47,758 nt of DNA from Mesorhizobium sp. SARCC-RB16n (GCF_008520305.1 NZ_ML703258.1:240576-288333), one strand, 5' to 3'. Positions 1 through 9,661 are shown, counted from the first letter of the stretch. Notes: generated by a model from the sequence alone, not told the origin. Numbers and translations: made by a program.

Positions 1-1
1 T

Positions 2-1384
<1,383 letters not shown>

Positions 1385-1403
1385 GGGCACCTTTCGACCC
1401 TGG

Positions 1404-1436
1404 AAGGGCGGCAGCGATGCCGCCCTTTCCTTTTTG
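1404..1436 (+). terminator. Rho-independent terminator of groEL
   Basis: A perfect 10-bp stem (AAGGGCGGCA with TGCCGCCCTT) encloses a GCGA tetraloop and is followed by TCCTTTTTG. It lies just downstream of the groEL stop codon. Confidence 0.9.
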
Positions 1437-1768
1437 TGTTTTGTCGATCGGTTGATATGCCGCAGCGATTCGGGCAAGGAGCGAGGCCGGATGAAAAAAC
1501 TGGCATTTTGCTTTTTTGCCGCGGTGAGATCGACTGAAAATCGCCTGCGCTGCCTTGGATGCCAGCCGTTCAGGAACAGGCTTAGCGGCCTATCCGCTTC
1601 CGAACCCGCCCGACAAGCGCTGGGCTGCCCAAGGTCGTTCAGATTGAAAAAAGCGCCGTTTCCGCCGAGAGCGTCATCGAGATTTCGACGCCTAAGGGCG
1701 CTCCGGGGCAATGCTTCCGCACTTCCGCGTTTTGTGCATTGCAATGTGCTCTGCGATCCCTATGTTCG

Positions 1769-1889
1769 CGCTGTCGACCACCTCCTCCTCCCAGATGTGA
1801 TGTCGGCGTTGGAGGCAGCGCACGCCCCCCTCGCGCTGTTTTCTATCTTGGCCCGCTGCCAGCCCCCCCGGCAGCGGGCTTGATCGTTT
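1769..1889 (+). ncRNA. Candidate anti-Shine-Dalgarno sRNA (alpha-r14 / NfeR1-like)
   Basis: Three hairpins lie in series. The first (1769-1781 with 1797-1808, two mismatches and a bulge) shows CTCCTCCTCCC in its 15-base loop, the anti-SD motif. The second pairs CAGCGC at 1816-1821 with GCGCTG at 1833-1838. The third is a perfect 10-bp stem (1851-1860 with 1870-1879) with a C-rich loop followed by TTGATCGTTT, a weak terminator tail. As I recall, the alphaproteobacterial alpha-r14 family (S. meliloti Smr14C2/NfeR1) has this plan of hairpins exposing CCUCCUCCC. Family membership is inferred from motif and fold only. The 5' end and promoter are not determined; TATGTT at 1761-1766 is the nearest -10-like sequence but would start transcription inside the stem. 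Confidence 0.5.
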
Positions 1890-2181
1890 GAGAGGCAATT
1901 TCGGCCTATTGCCCAGGCCGCTAAGGATGCGAATGCATCTGGACTTCCGAGCTTTGCCCTTCCCGCATTCGGCAACCAACTTAGCAAGTCCACCTGCCTC
2001 GTTGCCGACGTAGGCAAATTCGCGTTGCCTTCGGCATTGCCGGAGCTTGTGTCGATCACGACAGTCGAACGCCGTGCCGACGGATTTCACAGCCGCCGCA
2101 TCAAACAGTCCGTCGTGATCTGCTACACTCCTCGGCGACGTTCCGGAATCCGCGATTGAGCAGGGTGACGCTCCAACTAGT

Positions 2182-2379
2182 CTAGCCCTTGTGACCCGGA
2201 ACGAACTGACAGACCAACAGCGTGAGTTCGCCACTGTCCGAACCGAACACGACGATGGTCCCGCCAAGTGCGACCCGTTCGATCGCGAGTGCGAGGCTTT
2301 CGCCGCCGGCTGACTCGGCAGTGTCGCGCAAAAGGCGGTTCTGCATTCGTCGCTTGAACCTGCCTGCGGTCACAGGCAT
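2182..2379 (-). pseudogene. Alcohol dehydrogenase / quinone oxidoreductase fragment
   Basis: The translation contains AIERVALGGTIVVFGSDSGE preceded by SAGGESLA. This matches the segment after the Rossmann fold in zinc-type medium-chain dehydrogenases (the usual pattern is a loss-of-substrate Gly-Gly, then GGTIVVFG-S-SGE). Only about 40 residues are recognisable. The N-terminal catalytic domain and the rest of the cofactor domain are missing, so this is a relic. An intact member of the same superfamily lies at 34119-35117, but this piece is too short to say whether the two are related by duplication. Confidence 0.5.
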
Positions 2380-2409
2380 ATGCGCGCTGGCTGGCTTTGG
2401 GTTGTGGGC

Positions 2410-4206
2410 TCAGGCAGCGGAAGGTGCGGCCGCCTGAGGCCGCGACACCGGCTTATCGCCAAGCACCTCTTCAACGATGCCGCGCGCGATCTCGCGTTCG
2501 CCCATGATCACCGTATCGGCGCCGAGCCCCTTCAGATGCTCGACCTCGGCATCGGAATGGGCGCGGGCGACGACGTTGATGTTGGGACTGGCGGTGCGTG
2601 CGCGCAGCACGATCTGGCCGGCCTCGAAAGCATTGGGGATGGCAAGGATCAGCCGCTTGGCGCCTTCGGGATTGGCGGCGGCGAACACTTCGGCATTGGC
2701 GGCATTGCCGGCGATGGTTTCGATACCGTCTGCTTTCAGCTTCGCCAGCGTCTTGTCGGCGTCCTCGATGACGAGGAAAGGCAGTGCTGCTTCCTTCAGC
2801 GCGGCACCGACGAGCCCGCCGACGCGGCCATAGCCGATTAGGATGGCATGACCGGTGAGTGCCGTCCGCGGCGGCGGCCCGTCTTCCCCTTTGGTCGTCG
2901 CGGCAACCGAGGCCACGTGGCCCGGTTCCGTCGCCGGGCCGACTGGCTTGGCGTCCGCCGGCGGTGCCGTCCTGGCGGCGCGGGCTTCCAGCCACGGCTT
3001 CATCCGGTCGATGATCAGGAACATCAGCGGGTTGAGCACGATCGAGAGGATGGCGCCGGCCAGGATCAGGTCCTGACCCTTTTCGGGCAGAAGTTTCAGC
3101 TCGACGCCGAGCTCGGCCAGGATGAAGGAGAATTCGCCGATCTGGGCAAGGCTGGCCGAAATCATCAAGGCCGTGGCCAGGGGATAGCCGAAAGCGACGA
3201 CGATCACGAATGCCGCCAGCGACTTGCCGATGACGATGATGGCCAGCGTCGCCAGGATCGGCAGGCCGTTGTTGATCAGGCTGGACGGGTCGAAAAGCAT
3301 GCCGACCGAGACGAAGAACAGCACCGAGAAGGCGTCGCGCAGCGGCAGCGATTCTTCGGCCGCGCGGTGGCTGAGCTCGGATTCGCTCATGATCATGCCG
3401 GCGAAGAAGGCGCCGAGCGCCAGCGAGACGCCGAACAGTTTTGCAGCGCCGAAGGCGACGCCGAGCGCAATGGCGAGCACCGAGAGGCGGAACAGTTCGC
3501 GCGACCCGGTATGGGCGACATAGTGCAGGATCCAGGGAATGACCCGGCGACCGACCACCAGCATGACGACGACGAAGGCGGCGACCTTGGCCAGCGTGAT
3601 GCCGACGACACCCCAGATGCCGTAACTGGCCGGCAGCGACAGCAGGCCGCTCGAATGGGCATCCGCCTGTTCCTGGCCGCCGAGTACGCCGGCAAGCGCC
3701 GGCAGCAGCACCAGCGCCAGCACCATGGCCAGGTCTTCGACGATCAGCCAGCCGACGGCGATGCGGCCGCGCTCGGTCTCGATTAGGCGGCGTTCCTGAA
3801 GCGCGCGCAGCAGCACCACGGTCGAGGCGACCGATAGCGCCAGGCCGAACACCAAGCCGGCGCCCATCGACCAGCCGAGCATCCAGGACAGCCCTGCGCC
3901 GAGTGCGGTGGCAAAGCCGATCTGGACGATGGCGCCCGGCACGGTAATGGCGCGGACCGACAGAAGGTCCTTGAGCGAAAAATGCAGGCCAACGCCGAAC
4001 ATCAGCAAGATGACGCCGATTTCGGCCAATTGGTTGGCAAGCCCTGCATCGGCGACGAAACCGGGCGTGTGCGGCCCGACCAGCACGCCGGCTACGAGAT
4101 AGCCGACCAGTGGCGGAATGCGGAAGCGGTTGGCGAGAGCGCCGAAGATGAAAGCCAGCCCCAGACCGGCGACGATGGTGGCGATAAGGCGTGTGTCATG
4201 CGGCAT
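2410..4206 (-). CDS. ybaL: CPA2 cation:proton antiporter, YbaL/KefB type
   Basis: An inner-membrane monovalent cation (K+ or Na+)/proton antiporter of the CPA2 family. Residues 1 to about 390 form the exchanger domain with a dozen hydrophobic segments, including the motifs NRFRIPPLVGYLVAGVLVGP and LAEIGVILLMFGVGLHF. After a Pro/Ala-rich linker, residues about 440-570 form a TrkA-N/RCK domain that begins HAILIGYGRVGGLVGAAL (the nucleotide-binding GxGxxG) and ends near GADTVIMGEREIARGIVEE. The 598-aa length and this order match E. coli YbaL better than KefB or KefC. The start is an ATG at 4206 on the minus strand. It is a single gene with no obvious operon partner. Substrate preference cannot be read from sequence. 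Confidence 0.9.
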   Translation of the reverse strand: MPHDTRLIATIVAGLGLAFIFGALANRFRIPPLVGYLVAGVLVGPHTPGFVADAGLANQLAEIGVILLMFGVGLHFSLKDLLSVRAITVPGAIVQIGFATALGAGLSWMLGWSMGAGLVFGLALSVASTVVLLRALQERRLIETERGRIAVGWLIVEDLAMVLALVLLPALAGVLGGQEQADAHSSGLLSLPASYGIWGVVGITLAKVAAFVVVMLVVGRRVIPWILHYVAHTGSRELFRLSVLAIALGVAFGAAKLFGVSLALGAFFAGMIMSESELSHRAAEESLPLRDAFSVLFFVSVGMLFDPSSLINNGLPILATLAIIVIGKSLAAFVIVVAFGYPLATALMISASLAQIGEFSFILAELGVELKLLPEKGQDLILAGAILSIVLNPLMFLIIDRMKPWLEARAARTAPPADAKPVGPATEPGHVASVAATTKGEDGPPPRTALTGHAILIGYGRVGGLVGAALKEAALPFLVIEDADKTLAKLKADGIETIAGNAANAEVFAAANPEGAKRLILAIPNAFEAGQIVLRARTASPNINVVARAHSDAEVEHLKGLGADTVIMGEREIARGIVEEVLGDKPVSRPQAAAPSAA

Positions 4207-4592
4207 TGTCTATGGAGCGCCTTTCAAGCCAGCGATGTCGGATATGCGCCGCCCGAAGCCGCCGCCTGTTTTGCAATATGGTGGAAGGGGTAACGACGAT
4301 GCAACCCGCAAGGGTGCGAAAAGCAACCCTGCGGCGACAAAATGCTGGACTGGCGACCGAGGTGCCGCCGATCTGTTTGGGCCGGACCAGACCTACGTGT
4401 TTGCGCGCTGGCAGCGCTGCCGTGTCGGGCCGATTGGCATGTCGAGATTCGACGGACACTGGTGTTCCGCGTCACCGCAGGAGATTATGAGCCGGGCGTC
4501 ATCGACCCAATGCGAGCGCTCTGTATTTCCCCCCGTGTCAAGGTCACGCGATCCTCGCAGATCTCGGCTGTCCCCACCGCCACTCAGAACGC
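4207..4592. other. Intergenic stretch, nothing recognised
   Basis: About 390 bases lie between the antiporter start and the end of the candidate effector gene. Several overlapping frames are open on both strands but none shows a domain, a ribosome-binding site or a believable start. No terminator with a T-run was seen. Confidence 0.5.
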
Positions 4593-5261
4593 CTAAATTT
4601 TCCTTGATGGTAGGCCCTCCCCTCGGCCGATGGTGCCGTCGGGAACAACTTCGTATGATCGGAGTTCTGCCGCCAACTGCTCGATGAGGCGCTCGTCTTC
4701 GGGATGCATGTCCCCGCCGGCGGAGGGGCGACTACGCTTCGCCGAATCCATACGAAGCTCTGAATGAACCACCTCGGACACCGGGCCGCGGGAGGCCTTT
4801 TCGCTATAACTTCCGAAGATCTTGCCGAGACCTGATTTCACACGAGAAAAGAGCCCAGGGCTTTTGCTATGCTTGGTCCGCGCCGCAGGCTGCGCTTCCG
4901 ATGGGGCTGTGTAGCGCGTGCTAGCGAATGGCCTGTCACGCCGATCAGACTGCGAGGCCTTCGCACCGCGAGGAATATCGATGCTGTGCCGCGCATTGCT
5001 GAACCAACTATCCTGCAGATTGGATTGCTGCGGCATGCCAGTGTGCTCGAGACTTCTTTGTGCTTCGGCGGGTCGAGTGTCGGGCGAACTCAACTCAGCT
5101 GAGCTCTCCTCAGAAGAGCTGAGCAGCAGCTCGCTGAGCTGCTGCTCAAGGCCAGCTTGATCCGGCCCCCTGTTGTCCGACTCTTGCCCCGGACGTTGCA
5201 GCTCTTGCTGCTTAGCGTACCAACGCGCCCAATAATCCGGATCATTATCGTTTTGGTCCAT
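4593..5261 (-). CDS. Putative type III secreted protein, unknown family
   Basis: A 222-aa hydrophilic protein that I do not recognise by family. It starts MDQNDNDPDYWARWYAKQQE, is rich in Ser, Glu, Gln and Arg, has a serine-rich patch (LLLSSSEESSAELSS, residues about 46-62) and no membrane segment or Sec signal. The middle looks disordered; the C-terminal 30 residues (PEDERLIEQLAAELRSYEVV) could form a helix. The start is well supported: AAGGAG sits 6 bases before the ATG. The decisive clue is a good tts box about 125-150 bases upstream on the same strand, the promoter element used by TtsI to switch on type III effectors and machinery in rhizobia. I infer a secreted effector; its activity in the host is unknown. 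It could instead be a co-regulated chaperone or helper, but the length and composition fit an effector better. Confidence 0.72.
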   Translation of the reverse strand: MDQNDNDPDYWARWYAKQQELQRPGQESDNRGPDQAGLEQQLSELLLSSSEESSAELSSPDTRPAEAQRSLEHTGMPQQSNLQDSWFSNARHSIDIPRGAKASQSDRRDRPFASTRYTAPSEAQPAARTKHSKSPGLFSRVKSGLGKIFGSYSEKASRGPVSEVVHSELRMDSAKRSRPSAGGDMHPEDERLIEQLAAELRSYEVVPDGTIGRGEGLPSRKI

Positions 5262-5383
5262 AGTACTCTCCTTAGGTGAGATGAAACTTCATAGCCGCCC
5301 CGGATCGGGACGAGCCTCTTCGACTCGGTCCTCCGCAGCAAAAGACTGTCGCGGCGTGGAAATCGAGACATTTGAAGACCTTT

Positions 5384-5412
5384 GCAGATACAGCTTTCGA
5401 GAATCTGACGAG
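5384..5412 (-). promoter_or_regulatory. tts box (TtsI binding site)
   Basis: Read on the minus strand, positions 5412 to 5384 contain TCGTCAG, then ATTC, then TCGAAAGCT. This matches the rhizobial tts-box core (TCGTCAG-N4-TCGAAAGC). The downstream half (GTATCTGCA) is weaker than the usual C-rich part. It lies about 125-150 bases before the ATG at 5261, a normal spacing. The other TCGAAAG occurrences I saw in the window lack the GTCAG half at the correct distance. Confidence 0.8.
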
Positions 5413-5946
5413 TCGGGGAGGAGCAGCCCGGACGCATTTTCAGTTGATGGGAGATCTGGACTTCGGTGTGGCTATTTGATCAAAGGAGATAATGGCGTTG
5501 CGAACTGCTGCGATGTCCGGCCGACGAGGCCTGCCTTCGCGCCCCGAGCCAAGCGTCCAATTTCGCGACCACCCTTGGATCAACTGCTAATCAGCGTTCG
5601 CGCGTTTGACGAGGTCAGGAACATCGTTCTCGATTGCCGCGATCGGGCACGATGCCGGGACGGGCTGGATGCTTTCCAGCGCCATTGCCGCCTCTCTTGC
5701 GTTGGACGTCGGTGAACGAAAGCGTGCGCGCTGCCAAGCAATGAGTTTTCAACGCCCTCGCTGGCCGAAATGACAGCGAAGCGGTAATCTCTCATCGGCA
5801 TGGTCGATGCTGCCCCCTCCGGATCAGCAATATTCGCGCGTTTGGGATTACCAACCGGACGTCCGAGGCCCTATGCTGAGATCGGCCGTGCGGGATAGAC
5901 AAGCGCATTGCCCCAGACGTCCGCCCCGTTGAGGAGGAATCCGGTA
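5413..5946. other. Intergenic stretch with a possible minus-strand relic
   Basis: About 530 bases without a clear gene. On the minus strand a piece starting near 5800 reads MPMRDYRFAVISASEGVENS behind a GGAGGGGG-like SD, then loses its frame. A second piece in another frame ends about 5587 with SCPIAAIENDVPDLVKRANA before a stop. They may be the two ends of one frameshifted small gene. I cannot name the family. Confidence 0.3.
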
Positions 5947-7422
5947 TTGCCGCTCTGCCCGCCTTTGATCCGTCACCTGAACACCCCCGACCTGTTTGTC
6001 ACCATCGACCGCTTGCCGTGTCTTGGCACGCCTGTGAGCGACCGCACATTCGAGATCTTCAACCCATCGACTGGCGAATTGCTTGCGGAACTTCCGGACA
6101 TGGGTGCCGAAGAGACGCGCGCGGCCATCGGCAAAGCCCACGTGGCGCAGCCTGAATGGGCGGCGCTGACCGCCCGAGAGCGCAGCGACATCCTTTGGCG
6201 CTGGCATCAGCTGATTGTCGATCACGCGGACGATCTCGCCGCGATCCTGACCGCTGAGATGGGCAAGCCACTTGCCGAGGCGAAGTCGGAGGTCTCGCAT
6301 GCCGCTGCTTATCTGCAGTGGTACGCCGAAGAGGCCAACCGCATCTACGGCGAGACGATCTCAGCGCCGTCGACAGACCGCCGCATGCTGGTAATCAAAC
6401 AGCCGATCGGCGTCGTTGGCACGATCACGCCGTGGAATTTCCCGGCGTCCATGGTGGCGCGCAAGATTTCGCCGGCGCTCGCCGCTGGCTGCACGATCGT
6501 GCTCAAGCCTGCTGAACAGACACCGCTCGTGGCGGGTGCGATGTTCGCCCTCGCCGATAAGGCTGGCTTTCCCGAAGGCGTCGTCAACCTGGTCTTTGCT
6601 TCGGAAGGCGATGCAGTAGGCCGCGAACTCTGTTCCAATCCCAAGGTCCGCAAGATCAGCTTCACCGGCTCGACCGAGGTCGGACGCTTGTTGATGCGCC
6701 AGTGCTCGGACCAGATCAAGAAGCTCAGTCTCGAACTCGGCGGCAATGCCCCGTTCATTGTCTTTGACGATGCCGATATCGATGCCGCCGTCGACGGGGC
6801 GATCCAAGCCAAGTTCCGCAATGCCGGCCAGACCTGTGTCTCCGCAAACCGCCTTTATGTGCAGGCGAGCGTTCATGACAGGTTTGTCGACGAGTTCGTC
6901 GAAAAAGTCCGGCGGCTTTCGGTGGGCGATGGCTTCGACCCAGCCGTTGCTATCGGACCCCTGATTGACAGGCATGCCCTGGCCAAGATCGAATCCCATA
7001 TCGCCGATGCCGTTGCAAAGGGCGGCGCAGTTCGATGCGGTGGCAATCGCATTGGCAAAGAGGGGACGCTTTTCCAACCGACAGTCCTCACTGATATCTC
7101 TTGCGAGATGGCAGTGGCGCGGGAGGAGACATTCGGGCCGTTGGCTCCGATCATTCACTTCGAGGATGCCGATCGGATCGTGCACGAGGCCAACGACACG
7201 ATATACGGGCTTGCTGCCTACTTTTACGCTTCCAACCTCAAGCGGGTGTGGCGTGTGGCCGAGGCGCTGGAATATGGAATGGTCGGCATCAACACAGGCC
7301 GCATGTCGTCGGAGGCCGCCCCCTTCGGCGGCATCAAGCAATCCGGCATCGGGCGGGAAGGATCTCGCCACGGGCTAGAGGATTACCTTGAGATGAAATA
7401 CCTCTGCATGGGCGGGCTATGA
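5947..7422 (+). CDS. gabD: NAD(P)-dependent succinate-semialdehyde dehydrogenase
   Basis: This aldehyde dehydrogenase oxidises succinic semialdehyde to succinate, the last step of 4-aminobutyrate (GABA) breakdown in the cytoplasm. Visible ALDH marks are the substrate and cofactor segment IGVVGTITPWNFPASMVARK, KPAEQTP, the turn FTGSTEVG, the general-base Glu in LELGGNAPF and the catalytic Cys in NAGQTCVSANR; the C-terminal PFGGIKQSGIGREGS is typical of GabD. The frame is open from a TTG at 5908, but GAGGAGG nine bases before the TTG at 5947 makes that start better, giving 491 aa, the family's usual size. The first 30 residues match GabD poorly, so the N-terminus may be altered. No gabT partner is next to it. 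GABA metabolism matters in nodules, which fits the neighbourhood. Confidence 0.9.
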   Translation: MPLCPPLIRHLNTPDLFVTIDRLPCLGTPVSDRTFEIFNPSTGELLAELPDMGAEETRAAIGKAHVAQPEWAALTARERSDILWRWHQLIVDHADDLAAILTAEMGKPLAEAKSEVSHAAAYLQWYAEEANRIYGETISAPSTDRRMLVIKQPIGVVGTITPWNFPASMVARKISPALAAGCTIVLKPAEQTPLVAGAMFALADKAGFPEGVVNLVFASEGDAVGRELCSNPKVRKISFTGSTEVGRLLMRQCSDQIKKLSLELGGNAPFIVFDDADIDAAVDGAIQAKFRNAGQTCVSANRLYVQASVHDRFVDEFVEKVRRLSVGDGFDPAVAIGPLIDRHALAKIESHIADAVAKGGAVRCGGNRIGKEGTLFQPTVLTDISCEMAVAREETFGPLAPIIHFEDADRIVHEANDTIYGLAAYFYASNLKRVWRVAEALEYGMVGINTGRMSSEAAPFGGIKQSGIGREGSRHGLEDYLEMKYLCMGGL

Positions 7423-7623
7423 GTTCGCCGAGGGTAAGCCATTACTCCAGACCGCGTCGCCACTCCAAAGCCGCAATCTTTTGCCGAATCCGTCTGCGGA
7501 TTTGCCAGTGGCGCCTGCCAGGGGCTCTCCAGCCTGTGGCAAATCGCCATGAGGCCGTGAGTTTGCCGAGTAACTCTCGGAGACTGGTCCGTCACCAACG
7601 CAGCCTGAGGCTCAAAGCAGATC

Positions 7624-8310
7624 CTAAACCAGGCCGAGCTTCTTCTTCAGTTCCGAGTTCTCCTTCCGGAGGCGCTCTGCGAGAAGGGCCTTTAGCCGCT
7701 TGTTTTCGTCCTCCAGCGCGAGAAGGTCTTTTAGATCGTCGCTGCGCGGCGCAGGTGTCGAGGCCCGCTTCCATTGATAGTAGGTCTGCTCCGATATGCC
7801 CGCCTGCTTTGCAGCAATTTTCAAAGTGGCGCCGCCGCTAAGTGACTTCTCGATCTCGGAGAGCTTCTGAACTCGCTCTTTCGCGGAGTAAGCTTTCCGG
7901 GGGCTTCGAACTGCTGCCGTGGAATCGGACGTCTGAGGCTGTGTGACCGCTCCATTGGTGTGGGAAGTCGACGACATCTCCGGCTTCGACTTGCGCGATT
8001 GCGCAACTCTTCTCTTGGCCTTTGGCTTTTCTGTTTTCCGAGGGGACTCAGAGGAGGATGGGACAGCTTCAGCGCCATTTGGATCCGGCATAGGAGTCTC
8101 CGCTTGCGAGTTGAACAGATGTTCAGGATCGGCCGAGATTATGCTGGAGTCAATCGTCTGACAATTGCGCAGCTCGGTCGCCCCCGATTCTCGGTTTGTC
8201 TCGGCGAGGGCCGCTGAAATATCAAAATTCCCCCAAATGGACCGGGACTGCTTTTGAATGCCACGCTTCCGCTTGACTTCCAATACGAATGGTCGCGTTT
8301 GACGCCTCAT
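7624..8310 (-). CDS. SyrB-like transcriptional regulator
   Basis: A 228-aa protein resembling Sinorhizobium SyrB, described as a negative regulator of syrM and thus of nodulation and exopolysaccharide control. After a basic, low-complexity N-terminal half (residues 1-135, with KPKAKRR), residues about 137-178 form a helix-turn-helix of the IS3-OrfA/homeodomain-like kind (YSAKERVQKLSEIEKSL, then IAAKQAGISEQTYYQWKRA). The C-terminus (LLALEDENKRLKALLAERLR, ending NSELKKKLGLV) is a leucine-zipper-like coiled coil, exactly the SyrB plan. It is longer at the N-terminus than SyrB; a shorter start at the internal Met of MPDPNGAEAV is possible. It sits between gabD and a degraded region with no operon partner. 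The target genes are unknown. Confidence 0.82.
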   Translation of the reverse strand: MRRQTRPFVLEVKRKRGIQKQSRSIWGNFDISAALAETNRESGATELRNCQTIDSSIISADPEHLFNSQAETPMPDPNGAEAVPSSSESPRKTEKPKAKRRVAQSRKSKPEMSSTSHTNGAVTQPQTSDSTAAVRSPRKAYSAKERVQKLSEIEKSLSGGATLKIAAKQAGISEQTYYQWKRASTPAPRSDDLKDLLALEDENKRLKALLAERLRKENSELKKKLGLV

Positions 8311-8883
8311 GTTGCTTCCTTGTGAGCATTATTGTCGACGGCCGGACTGCGATTTTCACCGCCACTTCCTGTTCGGCGCTGGCGTTTATCCCGCGGAAGA
8401 TGCCTTGGCAACCGTGTCGAAGTCATAGCGCCCTGATGGCACCCTTGTAGCCGAGGCTCCAAAGTTCGGTGCCGGACCGGATGAAAAGACGCTTTTGTCG
8501 ACCTTGCTCGAGACAGGTCTTCGGGCATGAACTCCCGCAAAGCGCTTGCACCATCGCTACGCTAGTATGAGCTGGATTAGGTTCAACGGGTCACTGCGCC
8601 GCGAAAGCCAGCAGTATCTCGACCCTTTGGGCCGAGCCGGTGGTCTTTTTGTCGAGCGCATTCGGTCCGGGGCGGGCGGCGGTCGCTCAAACCGCACGTG
8701 TGCTCCGGCGCATCTCCAGAATGACATCGCCATCCCGATCGACGGGGCCGTCAGACAGATAAGCGGCGTGACAGCCAGGTTTCGCGCAGGCCAGATCATT
8801 GTCTTCCCCAGTGTGCGAGGTCGTTCTGGGGCTCGGAGACCTTTGTGCCGTGAAAAGAAAGGCGTCGCGTCCGCAACTTCCTT
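8311..8883. other. Intergenic stretch, no recognisable gene
   Basis: About 570 bases. Open frames on both strands (for example 8307-8540 and 8557-8799 on the minus strand) have Arg/Pro-rich, shadow-like translations. No toxin partner for the antitoxin-like ORF at 8884-9201 could be recognised here, although RES or MbcT-type toxins often sit in that position. Confidence 0.5.
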
Positions 8884-9201
8884 TCAACCGTGGACTACGC
8901 CGGCCACCTCGTCTTCGGCGGCGCGAACGAGGTGCTCGGGCTCGCTGATGAGCAGTTCCTGCGGCTTCTCCCCGCGAAGGAAGCTGTTGACCGGGGCGAA
9001 CCAGTAGGCGACGCCAATTGTCCTTCTTCCCCCCGAAGATGTGTAGAACCTTTGCCAGCGCCTTGAATGATAACCAAAATCATCACGGACAACAGGCGCC
9101 ATATCGCTGCTCGGCAGGCGCGTCCGGCGAGCAATCCGGACAATCCGCCGTTCCGCCATGTCGGGACCAATGTGCTGAAAAGGGCCGTGGCACATCTCCA
9201 C
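8884..9201 (-). CDS. MbcA/ParS/Xre-type (DUF2384) antitoxin-like protein, possibly degraded
   Basis: A 105-aa frame. Its last 45 residues (VAYWFAPVNSFLRGEKPQE, LLISEPEHLVRAAEDEVAG, ending VVHG) follow the DUF2384 toxin-binding pattern: W--tpN--L-G--P-ELL--ep--v--Aa---hG. The N-terminal half does not show a clear Xre helix-turn-helix, and there is no convincing ribosome-binding site, so the gene may be truncated or frameshifted upstream. If intact it would be the antitoxin of a RES-type module, but no cognate toxin is visible downstream (8546-8883). I am fairly sure of the C-terminal similarity and unsure that the gene is functional. Confidence 0.45.
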   Translation of the reverse strand: MEMCHGPFQHIGPDMAERRIVRIARRTRLPSSDMAPVVRDDFGYHSRRWQRFYTSSGGRRTIGVAYWFAPVNSFLRGEKPQELLISEPEHLVRAAEDEVAGVVHG

Positions 9202-9339
9202 GATGCCGATTTTCTCGAACCCGCATAAAACGCGCCCGTGAAGATTTTTGCAGTATCCAGAGTACGAATTTTGCTGGTTGGGCTATTCTATGGAATGACG
9301 TTCGTCGCGGCAGCCCAGAAATGGGATCATAAACGTAAA

Positions 9340-9436
9340 ACCGTTCGGCGATTTCCTCCCATCCCGCTGAACGGTGCTCCCTCTGAAGGTTTTGACCTTC
9401 TTTTGGCCGGGCCGCATTCGAGCCCGGCCATTTTTG
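9340..9436 (+). ncRNA. Candidate anti-SD small RNA with three hairpins
   Basis: Hairpin 1 has an 11-bp stem with one G-T pair (ACCGTTCGGCG at 9340-9350 with CGCTGAACGGT at 9365-9375) and a 14-base loop, ATTTCCTCCCATCC, carrying the anti-SD CCTCCC. Hairpin 2 is GAAGGT/ACCTTC (9385-9400). Hairpin 3 is a classic terminator, TGGCCGGGC/GCCCGGCCA (9404-9430) followed by TTTTTG. No protein gene uses this terminator, since the only plus-strand frame across it has no recognisable domain. The order (anti-SD loop, small hairpin, terminator) is that of the alpha-r14/NfeR1-type and similar anti-SD RNAs of alphaproteobacteria. The 5' end is unknown; no clear -35/-10 pair was found in the 70 bases upstream. 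Confidence 0.6.
9404..9436 (+). terminator. Rho-independent terminator of the sRNA candidate
   Basis: A 9-bp GC-rich stem (TGGCCGGGC with GCCCGGCCA), a 9-base loop and then TTTTTG on the plus strand. It forms hairpin 3 of the RNA candidate at 9340-9436. Confidence 0.8.
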
Positions 9437-9661
9437 TCCGCCGGTCTCTGTTGACCGGCCGCGATCAACCCCCTCCCCCGACGGGATTGATCCTCAAAAT
9501 CTAGACGGTTTTGCATTCGCCGCCGATCGGGAGGTTCGGGACAACTACCTTCCCGACAGGCACGAAATGGGATCGACTTTCCTAGCCTACAAAAATTATG
9601 GATTTCGAGCCGGTCGGACTAGACGGACGACCTCCGGCGTCGACCGCGGCCTCTGCGCAGC

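Larger units (their letters stand above)
1437..2409. other. Stretch without an intact protein gene
   Basis: About 970 bases separate the groEL terminator from the antiporter gene. The open frames here have no recognisable domain or credible start. Two things stand out and are listed separately: a three-hairpin RNA candidate around 1769-1879 and a short alcohol-dehydrogenase relic at 2182-2379. In 1437-1760 and 1890-2180 I see nothing I can name. Confidence 0.6.

Noticed and set aside
8596-8625. Possible second tts box (GTCAC...CGAAAGC)
   Set aside because: The GTCA-like half and the CGAAAGC half are two bases too far apart, and no gene with a good start follows.
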